A stretch of DNA of 64,000 nucleotides from Calothrix parasitica NIES-267 (lineage in GTDB: Bacteria > Cyanobacteriota > Cyanobacteriia > Cyanobacteriales > Nostocaceae). A program made the translations under genes and the position numbers. Shown piece by piece: positions 47,846-56,788 of the stretch (within the stretch, counting starts at the first letter, position 1; the number at the start of each line of letters is the position of its first letter). The notes beneath the pieces were generated by a model. It saw nothing but the letters and a program-made list of their open reading frames with translations. It made no database searches and had not been told where the DNA came from. The stretch spans positions 8,414,001 through 8,478,000 of the forward strand of contig NZ_AP018227.1 in NCBI RefSeq assembly GCF_002368095.1. The letters are read 5' to 3'.

Positions 47846-49387
47846 GTGTCTACGACCCAATCGCAAAAGCCTGCAAGTCTTAATAAGTTTGAGAAGATTA
47901 AAGCGGAAAAAGATGGATTAGACGTTAAAGACGAGCTAGAAAAATTTGCCCAAATTGGTTGGGAAGCGATGGAAAAATCCGATTTGGAACATCGTCTCAA
48001 ATGGGTAGGAGTTTTTTATCGTCCTGTGACACCGGGTAAATTCATGCTACGGATGCGAACTCCTAGCGGGATTTTATCTAGCAACCAGTTGCGGGTACTT
48101 GCCGAAATAGTCCAACGTTACGGTGCTGATGGTAGTGCTGATATTACAACTCGTCAAAATATTCAGTTACGGGGAGTTCGTCTTGAGGATATACCGGATA
48201 TTTTCCGTCGTCTGGATGAAGTCGAAATGACTTCTATGCAATCTGGGATGGATAATGTCCGTAATATTACTGGTTCTCCAGTAGCGGGTATTGACGGTTC
48301 GGAACTGATTGACACTCGGGAACTGGTGCAAAAAGTTCAAGATATGATTACCAATAATGGTGAAGGCAATTATGCATTTACTAATCTTCCTCGTAAATTC
48401 AACATTGCGATTGAAGGTGGACGAGACAATTCAGTTCATGCTGAAATCAACGATATAGCTTTTGTTCCGGCCTATAAAAATGGAGAATTGGGATTCAATG
48501 TTTTAGTTGGTGGTTTTTTCTCCGCTAAACGTTGTGAAGGTGCAATACCCTTAAATGCTTGGGTTCCCCCCAACAATGATGATGTTGTTGATTTATGTCG
48601 GGCTATTTTATCTGTGTTTCGGGATAACGGAGCAAGAGCAAATCGTCAAAAATCCCGTTTAATGTGGTTGATTGATGAGTTGGGAATGGATAAATTCCGC
48701 TCAATGGTTGAACGAGAATTTGGACGTAGTTTAGAAAGTGCAGCCGAAAAAGATGAAATAGACTGGGAAAAAAGAGATTGCATCGGTGTTAATAAGCAAA
48801 AACAAGCTAGCTTAAATTACGTTGGTTTGCACGTTCCTGTAGGACGACTCTATGCTCAAGACATGTTTGACTTCGCACGATTAGCTGAAGTTTATGGTAG
48901 TTGTGAAGTTCGTTTAACTGTTGAGCAAAATGTAATTATTCCCAATATCCTTGATGATAATTTGCCAGATTTTCTTACCGAACCTTTATTAGAGAAATTT
49001 TCTATCAACCCCCAACCATTGGAAAGAGCATTGGTATCTTGTACCGGTTCGCAATTTTGTAACTTTGCGCTGGTAGAAACTAAAAATCGGGCTTCAATGT
49101 TAGCCAAGCAACTCGATGCAGAATTAGAAATACCAAGCCCTGTAAGAATACATTGGACAGGATGTCCCAACTCCTGCGGACAACCTCAAGTAGCCGATAT
49201 CGGATTGATGGGAACTAAAGTCCGCAAAGATGGTAAGACGGTTGAAGGGGTGGACTTATACATGGGTGGCAAAGTAGGCAAAGATGCTCAATTAGGAACT
49301 TGCGTGCAGAAAGGTATTCCTTGCGACGAGCTTAATAATGTATTAAGACGGATTTTAATAGAGTCTTTTGCCGCAAAGCCTAAATAA
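47846..49387 (+). CDS. nirA: Ferredoxin-nitrite reductase
   Basis: 513 residues, starting with GTG. It reduces nitrite to ammonium with electrons from ferredoxin. The siroheme/[4Fe-4S] ligands are C399 and C405 (CTGSQFC) and C440 and C444 (GCPNSCGQ). The two duplicated ferrite-reductase domains are visible, with QNIQLRGVRLEDIP and TVEQNVIIPNI. There is no C-terminal ferredoxin extension. It is the first gene of the nitrate island and is expected to be NtcA-controlled. The next gene, nrtP, follows after 284 bp. Confidence 0.95.
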   Translation: MSTTQSQKPASLNKFEKIKAEKDGLDVKDELEKFAQIGWEAMEKSDLEHRLKWVGVFYRPVTPGKFMLRMRTPSGILSSNQLRVLAEIVQRYGADGSADITTRQNIQLRGVRLEDIPDIFRRLDEVEMTSMQSGMDNVRNITGSPVAGIDGSELIDTRELVQKVQDMITNNGEGNYAFTNLPRKFNIAIEGGRDNSVHAEINDIAFVPAYKNGELGFNVLVGGFFSAKRCEGAIPLNAWVPPNNDDVVDLCRAILSVFRDNGARANRQKSRLMWLIDELGMDKFRSMVEREFGRSLESAAEKDEIDWEKRDCIGVNKQKQASLNYVGLHVPVGRLYAQDMFDFARLAEVYGSCEVRLTVEQNVIIPNILDDNLPDFLTEPLLEKFSINPQPLERALVSCTGSQFCNFALVETKNRASMLAKQLDAELEIPSPVRIHWTGCPNSCGQPQVADIGLMGTKVRKDGKTVEGVDLYMGGKVGKDAQLGTCVQKGIPCDELNNVLRRILIESFAAKPK

Positions 49388-49670
49388 AATTAGATTTTAT
49401 AACTTATCAGGCTGCTAGTTTAATTAGTAATTATACTTTTGCTAAAAAGTCTCAATTCATACAAAAGTATAGAACTAAAGCAAACAAAATTAGTCTCATT
49501 TTGAGTCAGAAAAAAGCAAAATTAAAATGGTAATTCTGATATAGAAATTACCATTCTTAGATTTTTTTTAGCATCCCATATGCCTAAACGATGATGCGCT
49601 TAAAGGGGTTTATCTCCTCAATGCTGTATCTAAGAGTAAATCTTTCTATGAACTATTAAGAGGTGAATCA

Positions 49671-51215
49671 ATGCTCGGAGAATTACTATCTTTTCGCGGT
49701 AGGTACAAAATCCTGCACATGACTTGGTTTGCATTCTTCCTTTCATTCTTTGTTTGGTTTAACCTTGCTCCTTTAGCAACACAGGTAAAAGCAGAATTTG
49801 GTTTAGAGGTAAGTCAAATCAGAACCTTAGCAATTTGTAACGTTGCTTTAACGGTTCCTGCGCGAATCATTATCGGAATGCTATTAGATAAATTCGGTCC
49901 GAGAATTACCTATACCTTATTGCTTATTTATGCAGCGATTCCCTGTATAGCTTTTGCTAGCGCTCAAAACTTCACGCAGTTAGTTATTAGTCGTCTAGCT
50001 TTGAGTATTGTCGGTGCGGGTTTTGTAATTGGTATCCGCATGGTTGCAGAATGGTTTCCTCCCAAAGAGATTGGTTTAGCTGAAGGAATCTATGGAGGTT
50101 GGGGAAACTTTGGTTCTGCTGCTGCGGCTTTTACTTTACCTACAATTGGTGCATTTTTAGCTTTTGGAGCAGGTGGTACTCTTAACTGGAGATTATGTAT
50201 TGCTGGAAGTGGTATTATTGCTGCTTTGTATGGAATTCTGTATTTCTTCAACGTACAGGATCATCCTCCTGGAAAAGTCTATCAAAAGCCTAAGAATGCT
50301 AGAGGTCTAGAAGTAACCAGCGTGCGCGATTTCTGGTTCTTGATGTTGATGAATCTACCTCTGACAGGTATTTTGATGGTTCTAGCTTGGAGATTGAAGA
50401 AGGTTGGTCTATATGGTGATAATATCCTGTTGCTCGTTTTGGCTGGATTAGCAGGTTTATATTTATTCCAGGCTTATAACTGTTGGGTTGTAAACAAAGA
50501 CTTGCTTTCTGGTAAGAAAAAATATTCTGCGAAAGACCGTTACAATTTTTCTCAAGTCGCAATTCTAGAATTAACTTACATTGTTAACTTTGGTTCCGAA
50601 TTAGCCGTAGTTTCCATGCTTCCGGCGTTTTTTGAAGGAACATTTAGCTTAAAACCCGCAATGGCCGGAATGATTGCTTCTAGCTATGCTTTCATGAACT
50701 TGGTATCTCGTCCTGGTGGTGGTTTAATTTCAGACAAATTAGGTAGCCGTAGAATAACTATGGCAGCTCTAACTGGTTGTATGGGTATAGGCTATATGAT
50801 TTTCGGAACAGTAGGCAGCGGTTGGTGGCTACCATTAGCTATCTTATTGGTTATGAGTTGTTCCTTCTTTGTACAAGCTGGAGAGGGTTCGACATTCGCT
50901 ATTGTTCCGTTAGTCAAGCGTCGCGTTACGGGTCAAATTGCAGGTAACGTTGGAGCTTATGGTAATGTTGGTGCGGTTGCCTATTTAACTATCTTTAGTT
51001 TGTTACCAGAGTGGTTAAGCGGTGGTGGAGAACAGACGACCGCAGTTATTGCTCAGTCGAATACAGTCTTTTTCCAGATGATGGGTACTGCGTCTTTGAT
51101 AGTTGCTTTCTTATGCTTGTTCTTCTTAAAAGAACCCGAAGGTTCATTTGCAGAGCATCATGAAGGAGAAGATGATTATTCTGAATTAGTTATTGAACCT
51201 AAAGGAATTCATTAA
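49671..51215 (+). CDS. nrtP: Nitrate/nitrite MFS permease NrtP
   Basis: 514 residues with about 12 membrane segments. The NNP-family nitrate signatures are GGWGNFGSAAAAFTLP and GNVGAYGNVGAVAYLT, and the N-terminal FRGRYKILHMTWFAFFLSF is typical of cyanobacterial NrtP. It imports nitrate and nitrite through the plasma membrane. The presence of NrtP instead of the ABC system NrtABCD is a strain trait, more often seen in marine forms. A good AGAGGTGA ribosome binding site precedes the ATG. Confidence 0.93.
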   Translation: MLGELLSFRGRYKILHMTWFAFFLSFFVWFNLAPLATQVKAEFGLEVSQIRTLAICNVALTVPARIIIGMLLDKFGPRITYTLLLIYAAIPCIAFASAQNFTQLVISRLALSIVGAGFVIGIRMVAEWFPPKEIGLAEGIYGGWGNFGSAAAAFTLPTIGAFLAFGAGGTLNWRLCIAGSGIIAALYGILYFFNVQDHPPGKVYQKPKNARGLEVTSVRDFWFLMLMNLPLTGILMVLAWRLKKVGLYGDNILLLVLAGLAGLYLFQAYNCWVVNKDLLSGKKKYSAKDRYNFSQVAILELTYIVNFGSELAVVSMLPAFFEGTFSLKPAMAGMIASSYAFMNLVSRPGGGLISDKLGSRRITMAALTGCMGIGYMIFGTVGSGWWLPLAILLVMSCSFFVQAGEGSTFAIVPLVKRRVTGQIAGNVGAYGNVGAVAYLTIFSLLPEWLSGGGEQTTAVIAQSNTVFFQMMGTASLIVAFLCLFFLKEPEGSFAEHHEGEDDYSELVIEPKGIH

Positions 51216-51239
51216 TCGTATTTAATGTATTTGACTTGA

Positions 51240-51279
51240 GGAATCGATAAAAGATTGATTATTTATCGATTCCTTTTCC
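51240..51279 (+). terminator. Intrinsic terminator after nrtP
   Basis: A perfect 12-bp stem GGAATCGATAAA (51240-51251) / TTTATCGATTCC (51262-51273) is followed by ttttcctatttt. It would end the nirA-nrtP message, implying narB has its own promoter or depends on read-through. Confidence 0.75.
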
Positions 51280-51315
51280 TATTTTGGATTTTGACAACGG
51301 ATGTATTTGTTGTAG

Positions 51316-51567
51316 ATTGTAGGGTGATTTATGGCATTATCAATAATTAGAATGCTCGCCAAAAATCTTAGGTTTTAATCTTAAAAATATGAATATATTA
51401 GTTTAAAAAAATAAATTAAATTAAATTAAATACGTTGGTTTAAGACATTATTCATTCGCAATTAAAATATTTATCAACTCGGATGGTGCATTACGGCATT
51501 TTATAATTGTTAATTTTTTAATAATTCTTTTAATAATTTTTACTCGTGCCACAAAACACCCTACAAT
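51316..51567. mobile_element. MITE-like element between nrtP and narB
   Basis: The left end attgtagggtgatttatggc and the right end gccacaaaacaccctacaat are inverted repeats with two mismatches. An internal ggtgcattacggcat recalls the 114-bp family. There is no coding capacity in the 250 bp; the element separates narB from the nirA-nrtP unit. Confidence 0.5.
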
Positions 51568-51644
51568 ATAATTATTATAATTTTTTCTATTGTTTATTCT
51601 CCTATTTGAATGCTTATTGATTTAATTAATAACCATCATAAAAT

Positions 51645-53939
51645 ATGTCTGACTCAGTTAAAACTCTTTGTCCTTACTGTGGTGTTGGATGCGGTTTAGA
51701 AGTATCTCCTCCCGCAAGTTCGGGACGTGCAACTCATCGAGATAGTCAAGGTAATCCAATTTGGAAGGTAGTTGGTGATAAAAGTCATCCTTCATCTAAA
51801 GGCATGGTTTGCGTTAAGGGAGCTACCGTTACAGAGTCTATCGATAAAAATCGCCTCAAATACCCAATGATGCGAGATACTTTGTCAGAATCTTTCCAAC
51901 AAATCAGTTGGGATGAAGCTTTTAATAAAATCGTTGAGCGGGTTCAAAATATTCGCCAAAATCGCGGTGACTATAATGCTATCTGTATGTATGGTTCCGG
52001 TCAGTTTCAAACAGAGGACTATTATATTGCTCAAAAGTTAATCAAAGGCTGTTTGGGAACTAATAATTTTGATGCTAATTCTCGTTTGTGTATGTCTTCT
52101 GCGGTTGCTGGTTACACTCAGAGCTTAGGTGCTGACGGGCCACCTTGCTGTTATGAAGATTTAGAATTAACAGATTGCGCTTTTTTAATTGGTACCAATA
52201 CCGCTGAGTGTCACCCAATTGTTTTTAATCGTTTGCGGAAACACCATAAAAAAAATCGCAACGTCAAAATGATTGTTGTAGACCCTCGATGTACTAAAAC
52301 AGCGGAAGTCGCTGATTTACATTTGGCTATTAATCCCGGTACCGATATAGACTTGCTCAACGGTATTGCTCATTTATTGATGCGCTGGGGTGAAATTGAT
52401 AGCTTATTTATCGATGAATGTACTCAAGGTTTTTCTAATTACGCTCAGATAATTACAGATTATCCACCAGAAATAGTTGCTCAAAAATGCGGTATTCAAA
52501 TCAGCGAACTCGAACAAGCTGCAAGATATTGGGCTGATTCTAGAAAGGTTTTGTCTCTATGGTCGATGGGAATAAATCAATCTCAAGAAGGTACCGCAAA
52601 AGTTCGTACCTTGATTAACCTGCATTTGATGACGGGAAATATTTGTAAACCCGGTACGGGACCATTTTCACTTACCGGACAACCTAATGCAATGGGTGGA
52701 AGGGAAGCAGGAGGTTTAGCTCATATTCTTCCAGGATATCGTTCTGTAAAAAATGCTCAACATCGAGCCGAAGTAGAAAAATTTTGGGGTTTAAATCCAG
52801 GTCAAATTTCTGAACAACCCGGTCGGGATGCTTGGAGCATGATTACTGGATTGGAAACTGGTGAAGTTGATTTACTGTGGATTGCAGCGACGAATCCAGC
52901 AGTAAGTATGCCAGATTTGCAGCGAACTAAAGCAGCTTTATTAAAATCTCCCTTCACGATTTATCAAGACGCTTATTATCCCACCGAAACTGCTGCCTAC
53001 GCTCACCTATTATTACCCGCAGCCCAATGGGGTGAAAAAACCGGAACCATGACCAATTCAGAACGAGTTGTTACATTGTGTCCAAAATTTAGAGAACCAC
53101 CCGGTGAAGCCAAAGCAGACTGGGAAATATTCGCCGAAGTTGGTTGTCGTCTTGGTTTTGACAATAAGTTTTCCTTTACAGATCCAGCCACAGTTCATAC
53201 TGAATTCGTGCAGTTAACTCATCAACGTCCCTGCGATATGGAAGAAATCAGCCACGAAAATTTAGCAAGTAACGGCCCAATGCAGTGGTACGACACTCAA
53301 AAAGCAGAAATAGAAATCGAAGAAAATGATTCTGGCTTCTTCTCATCGCTATTAAAAGGTTTTACTAAAAAAGAACCACTCCAAGGAAAGCGTCTTTACA
53401 CCGATTTGCGCTTTCATACCGAAGATGGAAGGGCAAAATTTGCGGCTTATCATTCTCGTGGTTTAGCAGAACCGCCCAGTGAAGAGTATCCCTTTGTACT
53501 TACAGTTGGAAGACTATACGGTCACTGGCACACGCAAACCCGCACGGGAAGAATTGAGAAAATAGTTAAAATGCATCCTCATCCTTTCATCGAAATTCAT
53601 CCCCGAGATGCTGCGAAATTAAACATTACAGAAGGAGACTGGGTAGAAATTAAATCTCGTCGCGGAACAGCTAAATTTCCTGCAAAAATAACTAAAGCAA
53701 TAACACCCAAAACAGTATTCGTTCCGATGCATTGGGGAGCTTTATGGGCTGAAGATGCTGAAGCAAACAGCCTTACCCATTCTGAGGCTTGTCCAATTTC
53801 CTTACAGCCAGAACTTAAAGCTTGTGCAGTACAGTTAGTGCTAATTACCTCTGTCCCAGAGCCTTCCAAAGAGTCGTCTCACCAGGAACATTTACCGAAT
53901 GCTGACTTGATTCCGGTGTCAACCTCGAACCATAAATAA
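51645..53939 (+). CDS. narB: Ferredoxin-nitrate reductase
   Basis: 764 residues, slightly longer than typical cyanobacterial NarB (about 730-740). It reduces nitrate to nitrite. The N-terminal [4Fe-4S] ligands are C9, C12, C16 and C56, and the candidate molybdenum ligand is C149 in SRLCMSS. Mo-bisMGD-binding segments include [26 protein letters not shown] and the C-terminal [15 protein letters not shown]. The last 30 residues after KACAVQLV are not conserved-looking and are encoded by DNA that also codes, antisense, for the small gene 53845-54063. Together with nirA, nrtP, narM and mobA it forms a complete nitrate assimilation route. Confidence 0.95.
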   Translation: MSDSVKTLCPYCGVGCGLEVSPPASSGRATHRDSQGNPIWKVVGDKSHPSSKGMVCVKGATVTESIDKNRLKYPMMRDTLSESFQQISWDEAFNKIVERVQNIRQNRGDYNAICMYGSGQFQTEDYYIAQKLIKGCLGTNNFDANSRLCMSSAVAGYTQSLGADGPPCCYEDLELTDCAFLIGTNTAECHPIVFNRLRKHHKKNRNVKMIVVDPRCTKTAEVADLHLAINPGTDIDLLNGIAHLLMRWGEIDSLFIDECTQGFSNYAQIITDYPPEIVAQKCGIQISELEQAARYWADSRKVLSLWSMGINQSQEGTAKVRTLINLHLMTGNICKPGTGPFSLTGQPNAMGGREAGGLAHILPGYRSVKNAQHRAEVEKFWGLNPGQISEQPGRDAWSMITGLETGEVDLLWIAATNPAVSMPDLQRTKAALLKSPFTIYQDAYYPTETAAYAHLLLPAAQWGEKTGTMTNSERVVTLCPKFREPPGEAKADWEIFAEVGCRLGFDNKFSFTDPATVHTEFVQLTHQRPCDMEEISHENLASNGPMQWYDTQKAEIEIEENDSGFFSSLLKGFTKKEPLQGKRLYTDLRFHTEDGRAKFAAYHSRGLAEPPSEEYPFVLTVGRLYGHWHTQTRTGRIEKIVKMHPHPFIEIHPRDAAKLNITEGDWVEIKSRRGTAKFPAKITKAITPKTVFVPMHWGALWAEDAEANSLTHSEACPISLQPELKACAVQLVLITSVPEPSKESSHQEHLPNADLIPVSTSNHK

Positions 53940-54063
53940 TCGGAATCGCACCCAAAGTAAACGAAGCGAATACTACTAGAAAAATCGTGCCAAAATTACG
54001 CTGCGGATTCTGGTTAAACTCGGCATTATTTTCTAGATGTCTACCTAAACCTTTGACATTCAT
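53845..54063 (-). CDS. Small single-TM protein antisense to the narB 3' end
   Basis: 72 residues with a polar start ([20 protein letters not shown]), one membrane segment (about 25-45, [20 protein letters not shown]) and a polar tail. An AGGAAAG ribosome binding site sits 9 nt before the ATG. The last 95 bp overlap the 3' end of narB on the other strand. The domain-like layout and ribosome binding site make a real gene likely although I do not recognise the family. The overlap explains the extra C-terminal residues of NarB. Confidence 0.55.
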   Translation of the reverse strand: MNVKGLGRHLENNAEFNQNPQRNFGTIFLVVFASFTLGAIPIIYGSRLTPESSQHSVNVPGETTLWKALGQR

Positions 54064-54209
54064 TTCAAAAATCTTTCCTAAAATAGATAACTCAGCAATT
54101 TCATTTTAAGGATAATAGACAAAATGTAGTGAATGTAACAGTTTATTTTTACAAAAAGTAACTAGAGATACAGAAAATCGTGAATTATTTAAAATAAGGA
54201 ATACTATAA

Positions 54210-54662
54210 ATGACTGAGTTTTTTAAATTCGAGGCTGATTTTGTTGATAACTTGCGCTGCATCCCCATGCAAGTACGCTATAAACTCGACAATTGCGGAG
54301 TCAAACTGAAATTGTCTCACTGGCATCAATTCACAGAACAAGAGCGTCAAACCTTAGTAGAAATGCCATGTACGAGCCAAGAAGAATCTCAAAAATATAG
54401 AGAATTATTGCAAAACTTGATAGTTGAAAAAACCGGAACACCCGCAAAAGAACTTCTGATAGAAGACAATCCTGCTTGGATGAACGAAGAAGAAATTCCT
54501 GAAACAATACAGCAAAAAGCAGCAGAATCCAGCGTTGATATTACAGTTAAACAGTGGAAAAAACTGACACCATTACAACGCTTTGCATTAATAAAATTGA
54601 GTCGTTCAAGTCATGAAAATAAGAACTTTTATCCAGCAGTTCAAGAATTTGGGTTAGTGTAA
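54210..54662 (+). CDS. narM: Nitrate reductase-associated protein NarM
   Basis: 150 residues. The start FKFEADFVDNLRCIPMQVRY, followed by KLDNCGVKLKLSHWHQF and the later ITVKQWKKLTPLQRFALIKL, matches NarM, which is needed for active nitrate reductase in cyanobacteria. Soluble. It lies 270 bp after narB in the same direction, the usual place. Confidence 0.9.
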   Translation: MTEFFKFEADFVDNLRCIPMQVRYKLDNCGVKLKLSHWHQFTEQERQTLVEMPCTSQEESQKYRELLQNLIVEKTGTPAKELLIEDNPAWMNEEEIPETIQQKAAESSVDITVKQWKKLTPLQRFALIKLSRSSHENKNFYPAVQEFGLV

Positions 54663-54697
54663 TATTGATATAAAATCAGTAAAAATAATGGTTAAAA

Positions 54698-54901
54698 ATG
54701 GTATCTACTCAGTTAGTAGAACAGTTACGCAGACTCAACCGCGTAGATAAACTTGAGGTTATTCAGCTTTTAGCTGCCGAGTTAGCAAACGAAGAAGCAA
54801 ATCTGCTCAAACCCGGTGCATCATACGATGTTTGGTCTCCCTATGATGCAGTAGATGCTGCCAATATCATGTTAGAAGCTTTAGATGCTGAAAATTCCTG
54901 A
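54698..54901 (+). CDS. Small protein paired with a retropepsin-like gene
   Basis: 67 residues: a helix-rich start (VEQLRRLNRVDKLEVIQLLA), an acidic middle, and a conserved-looking WSPYDAVDAANIMLEAL. It resembles short proteins found in many copies in cyanobacteria and shaped like antitoxins. Only 5 bp separate it from the next gene, so they are co-transcribed. Function not known. Confidence 0.65.
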   Translation: MVSTQLVEQLRRLNRVDKLEVIQLLAAELANEEANLLKPGASYDVWSPYDAVDAANIMLEALDAENS

Positions 54902-54906
54902 TAGTC

Positions 54907-55329
54907 ATGAGTAGTAATCCAGCAAAATATTCTTTTGTTTCCACTGATAGCAGTTTGGGAGAAGCAAGCTTCAAACCATTATTGCCATTAACGTTAAATT
55001 ATCAAGAAAAATCACAGGAAGTTATTGGCTTGTTGGATACAGGAGGAATGGTCAATGTTCTTTCGTATCAAATGGGAGTAGAATTGGGAGCAGTTTGGGA
55101 AGAACAAACAACGATGCTTCAATTGTCAGGAAACTTAGCTCAGTTTGAAGCACGAGTGTTGATTTTATCTGCTATCGTCGGACAATTTTCCAATACTAGG
55201 TTGGTTTTTGCTTGGACAAAGGCTAATCAGATTCGTTTACTCTTAGGACAAGCAAACTTTTTTATGGAATTTGATGTTTGCTTTTATCGTTCCCAAAAAA
55301 TATTTGAAGTTACTCCAAAAAAATCCTAA
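54907..55329 (+). CDS. Retropepsin-like aspartic protease domain protein
   Basis: 140 residues. The motif VIGLLDTGGMVNVLS contains the D-T-G of retroviral-type aspartic proteases, followed at the proper distance by a hydrophobic strand (RLLLGQANFFMEFDV) resembling the family's Leu-Leu-Gly turn. Such proteins work as dimers because each chain supplies one Asp. The substrate is unknown. It forms a two-gene unit with the preceding 67-residue protein. STRR follow. Confidence 0.65.
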   Translation: MSSNPAKYSFVSTDSSLGEASFKPLLPLTLNYQEKSQEVIGLLDTGGMVNVLSYQMGVELGAVWEEQTTMLQLSGNLAQFEARVLILSAIVGQFSNTRLVFAWTKANQIRLLLGQANFFMEFDVCFYRSQKIFEVTPKKS

Positions 55330-55400
55330 GTCATAACTCTTAACTCCTAACTCCTAACTATTTTCCCCTTGTCTCCCCATCCCCCCACTTCCCCATCTCC
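55330..55400. repeat. STRR and C/T-rich repeat overlapping the mobA start
   Basis: ataactcttaactcctaact is followed by ccccttgtctccccatcccc and ccacttccccatctcctt, the same C/T-rich type found inside purL and at 62980. The first 12 codons of mobA lie in this DNA. Confidence 0.75.
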
Positions 55401-55968
55401 TTCCATCGCGACTTTAATCCTCGCTGGTGGTAAAAGCTCTCGTATGGGTACAGATAAAGCACTTGTAAACTATCAAGGTAAACCAATGCTGCAACGGGTT
55501 TATCAAGTAGCTGCTGCTTGTACGGAACAAGTTTGTATTTTGACTCCTTGGATTGAACGATATCAAAATATTTTGCCGTCAGATTGTCAATATTTAATTG
55601 AAAGTCAGCCGGGAAAGGGGCCGGTTAATGGTTTTTATGAAGGTTTGAAGCAAATTTCTGCTGACTGGATATTACTACTTGCTTGCGATTTACCTTTATT
55701 AGATGTAGAAATTATTCAAAATTGGATAAATAAACTTCCACAAATTCCAACTTCAACCTTGGCTTTAGTTCCTCAACGTTCGGATATTTGGGAACCGATG
55801 TGTGGGTTTTATCGGAAGGAGATTAAAAGTGAATTAAATACTTTTTTGAAATCGGGAAAGCGTTCGTTTCAAAAATTTCTTTTGGATGTTGAGGTAGAAG
55901 GTTTAGAAGTTGATGAGAAGGCGGATTTGATGTTGTTTAATTGTAATTATCCGGGGGATTTGGGATAG
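55369..55968 (+). CDS. mobA: Molybdenum cofactor guanylyltransferase
   Basis: 199 residues. It attaches GMP to molybdopterin to make the MGD cofactor required by NarB. GTP-binding LILAGGKSSRMGTDKAL, then PGKGPVNGFYEGL and LLACDLPLL are the family motifs. No ATG is available before the conserved part; the best start is TTG 55369, giving an N-terminal Pro/Ser extension (MSPHPPTSPSPS) encoded by C/T-rich repeat DNA. The position after narB/narM fits its role. Confidence 0.88.
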   Translation: MSPHPPTSPSPSIATLILAGGKSSRMGTDKALVNYQGKPMLQRVYQVAAACTEQVCILTPWIERYQNILPSDCQYLIESQPGKGPVNGFYEGLKQISADWILLLACDLPLLDVEIIQNWINKLPQIPTSTLALVPQRSDIWEPMCGFYRKEIKSELNTFLKSGKRSFQKFLLDVEVEGLEVDEKADLMLFNCNYPGDLG

Positions 55969-56081
55969 GAATTTTTGAAGAAATTTTATAATCAGTTAAT
56001 AAATATTGACTTCCGTAACCACTTTCAATTTAAAATTTAACTAGAGAAACTTTACTTGAAATCTATTTTTAATTTTCATCA

Positions 56082-56198
56082 ATGAACAATTCACCTTTAA
56101 TACTTCCCCCTAACTGGCAGGATTGGATCACAGTATTTGGCTACGTCGGCTTTACTGTGTTTATTCTTGCCTGTATACTCGTCGCACAGAATAAATAA
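56082..56198 (+). CDS. 38-residue single-membrane-span protein
   Basis: ATG to TAA. Polar start (MNNSPLILPPNWQDW), then one hydrophobic helix (about residues 16-35, ITVFGYVGFTVFILACILVA) and a short polar end. It resembles in size the small subunits of photosynthetic and NDH complexes, but matches none that I know (not PetG, PetL, PetM, PetN, PsaX, PsbM or PsbT). No strong ribosome binding site is seen. Confidence 0.45.
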   Translation: MNNSPLILPPNWQDWITVFGYVGFTVFILACILVAQNK

Positions 56199-56309
56199 AA
56201 TCTATTAAACTAAAATTCCTCATTTCCAGTACAGAAATGAGCTATATATCTTTGTATTTATTTCCTTTACTTCTTCTGCGTCTAAAGCAGGTTTGATTTA
56301 TTAGTAAAA

Positions 56310-56606
56310 CTACTTCTTAAAATATTTACATATTAAATTACCTACACCATCTTCCTCAAATCTAACTAATTTTCCATCATTTTGAATTTTGTATTCACTA
56401 CGACAGTTATAAATTTCTGTAGGTTGTTTCTCTCCGTCAATGCTAATAGTTGTCCTGTAATTCCAATATCTTTTAGCACTGCGCTTAATATTAAGAATAC
56501 AAATTTTATGTCCGTCAAAATCCTTGCAGGTTATTGCAGCATTCGCGGGAAAAGTGAATGAAAATATAAGACTTAGAGAAACCAACACGAAAGCAATGAA
56601 TTTCAT
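56310..56606 (-). CDS. Small secreted Cys-containing protein
   Basis: 98 residues. A signal peptide (1-23, ending PANAA) is followed by a basic mature part with four Cys (in ITCKDFDGHKICILN, YNCRSEY and LICKYFKK), which could form two disulfides. No family recognised. Monocistronic. Confidence 0.6.
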   Translation of the reverse strand: MKFIAFVLVSLSLIFSFTFPANAAITCKDFDGHKICILNIKRSAKRYWNYRTTISIDGEKQPTEIYNCRSEYKIQNDGKLVRFEEDGVGNLICKYFKK

Positions 56607-56658
56607 AAATGCGGAATTTGATATTTTAAATCTTACTTAGATAAAGATACATATTATT

Positions 56659-56725
56659 AGCCCACCCAGGTGGGCTTTGTTGTTATAGCCCCAGACATAA
56701 GAGTCTGAGGGCATCAATTATGCAG
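56659..56725. terminator. Two adjacent strong hairpins
   Basis: GCCCACC/GGTGGGC (56660-56675), followed on the plus strand by tttgttgtt, and GCCCCAGAC/GTCTGAGGGC (56698-56723). They lie between two minus-strand genes. They may be terminators for either strand, or the end of a lost IS200/IS605-type element. Confidence 0.4.
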
Positions 56726-56788
56726 CTTTCTTAACCACACTACGATAAAAATAAAGGTATTACAAACGAAACTGAAAAGATGAAATAA

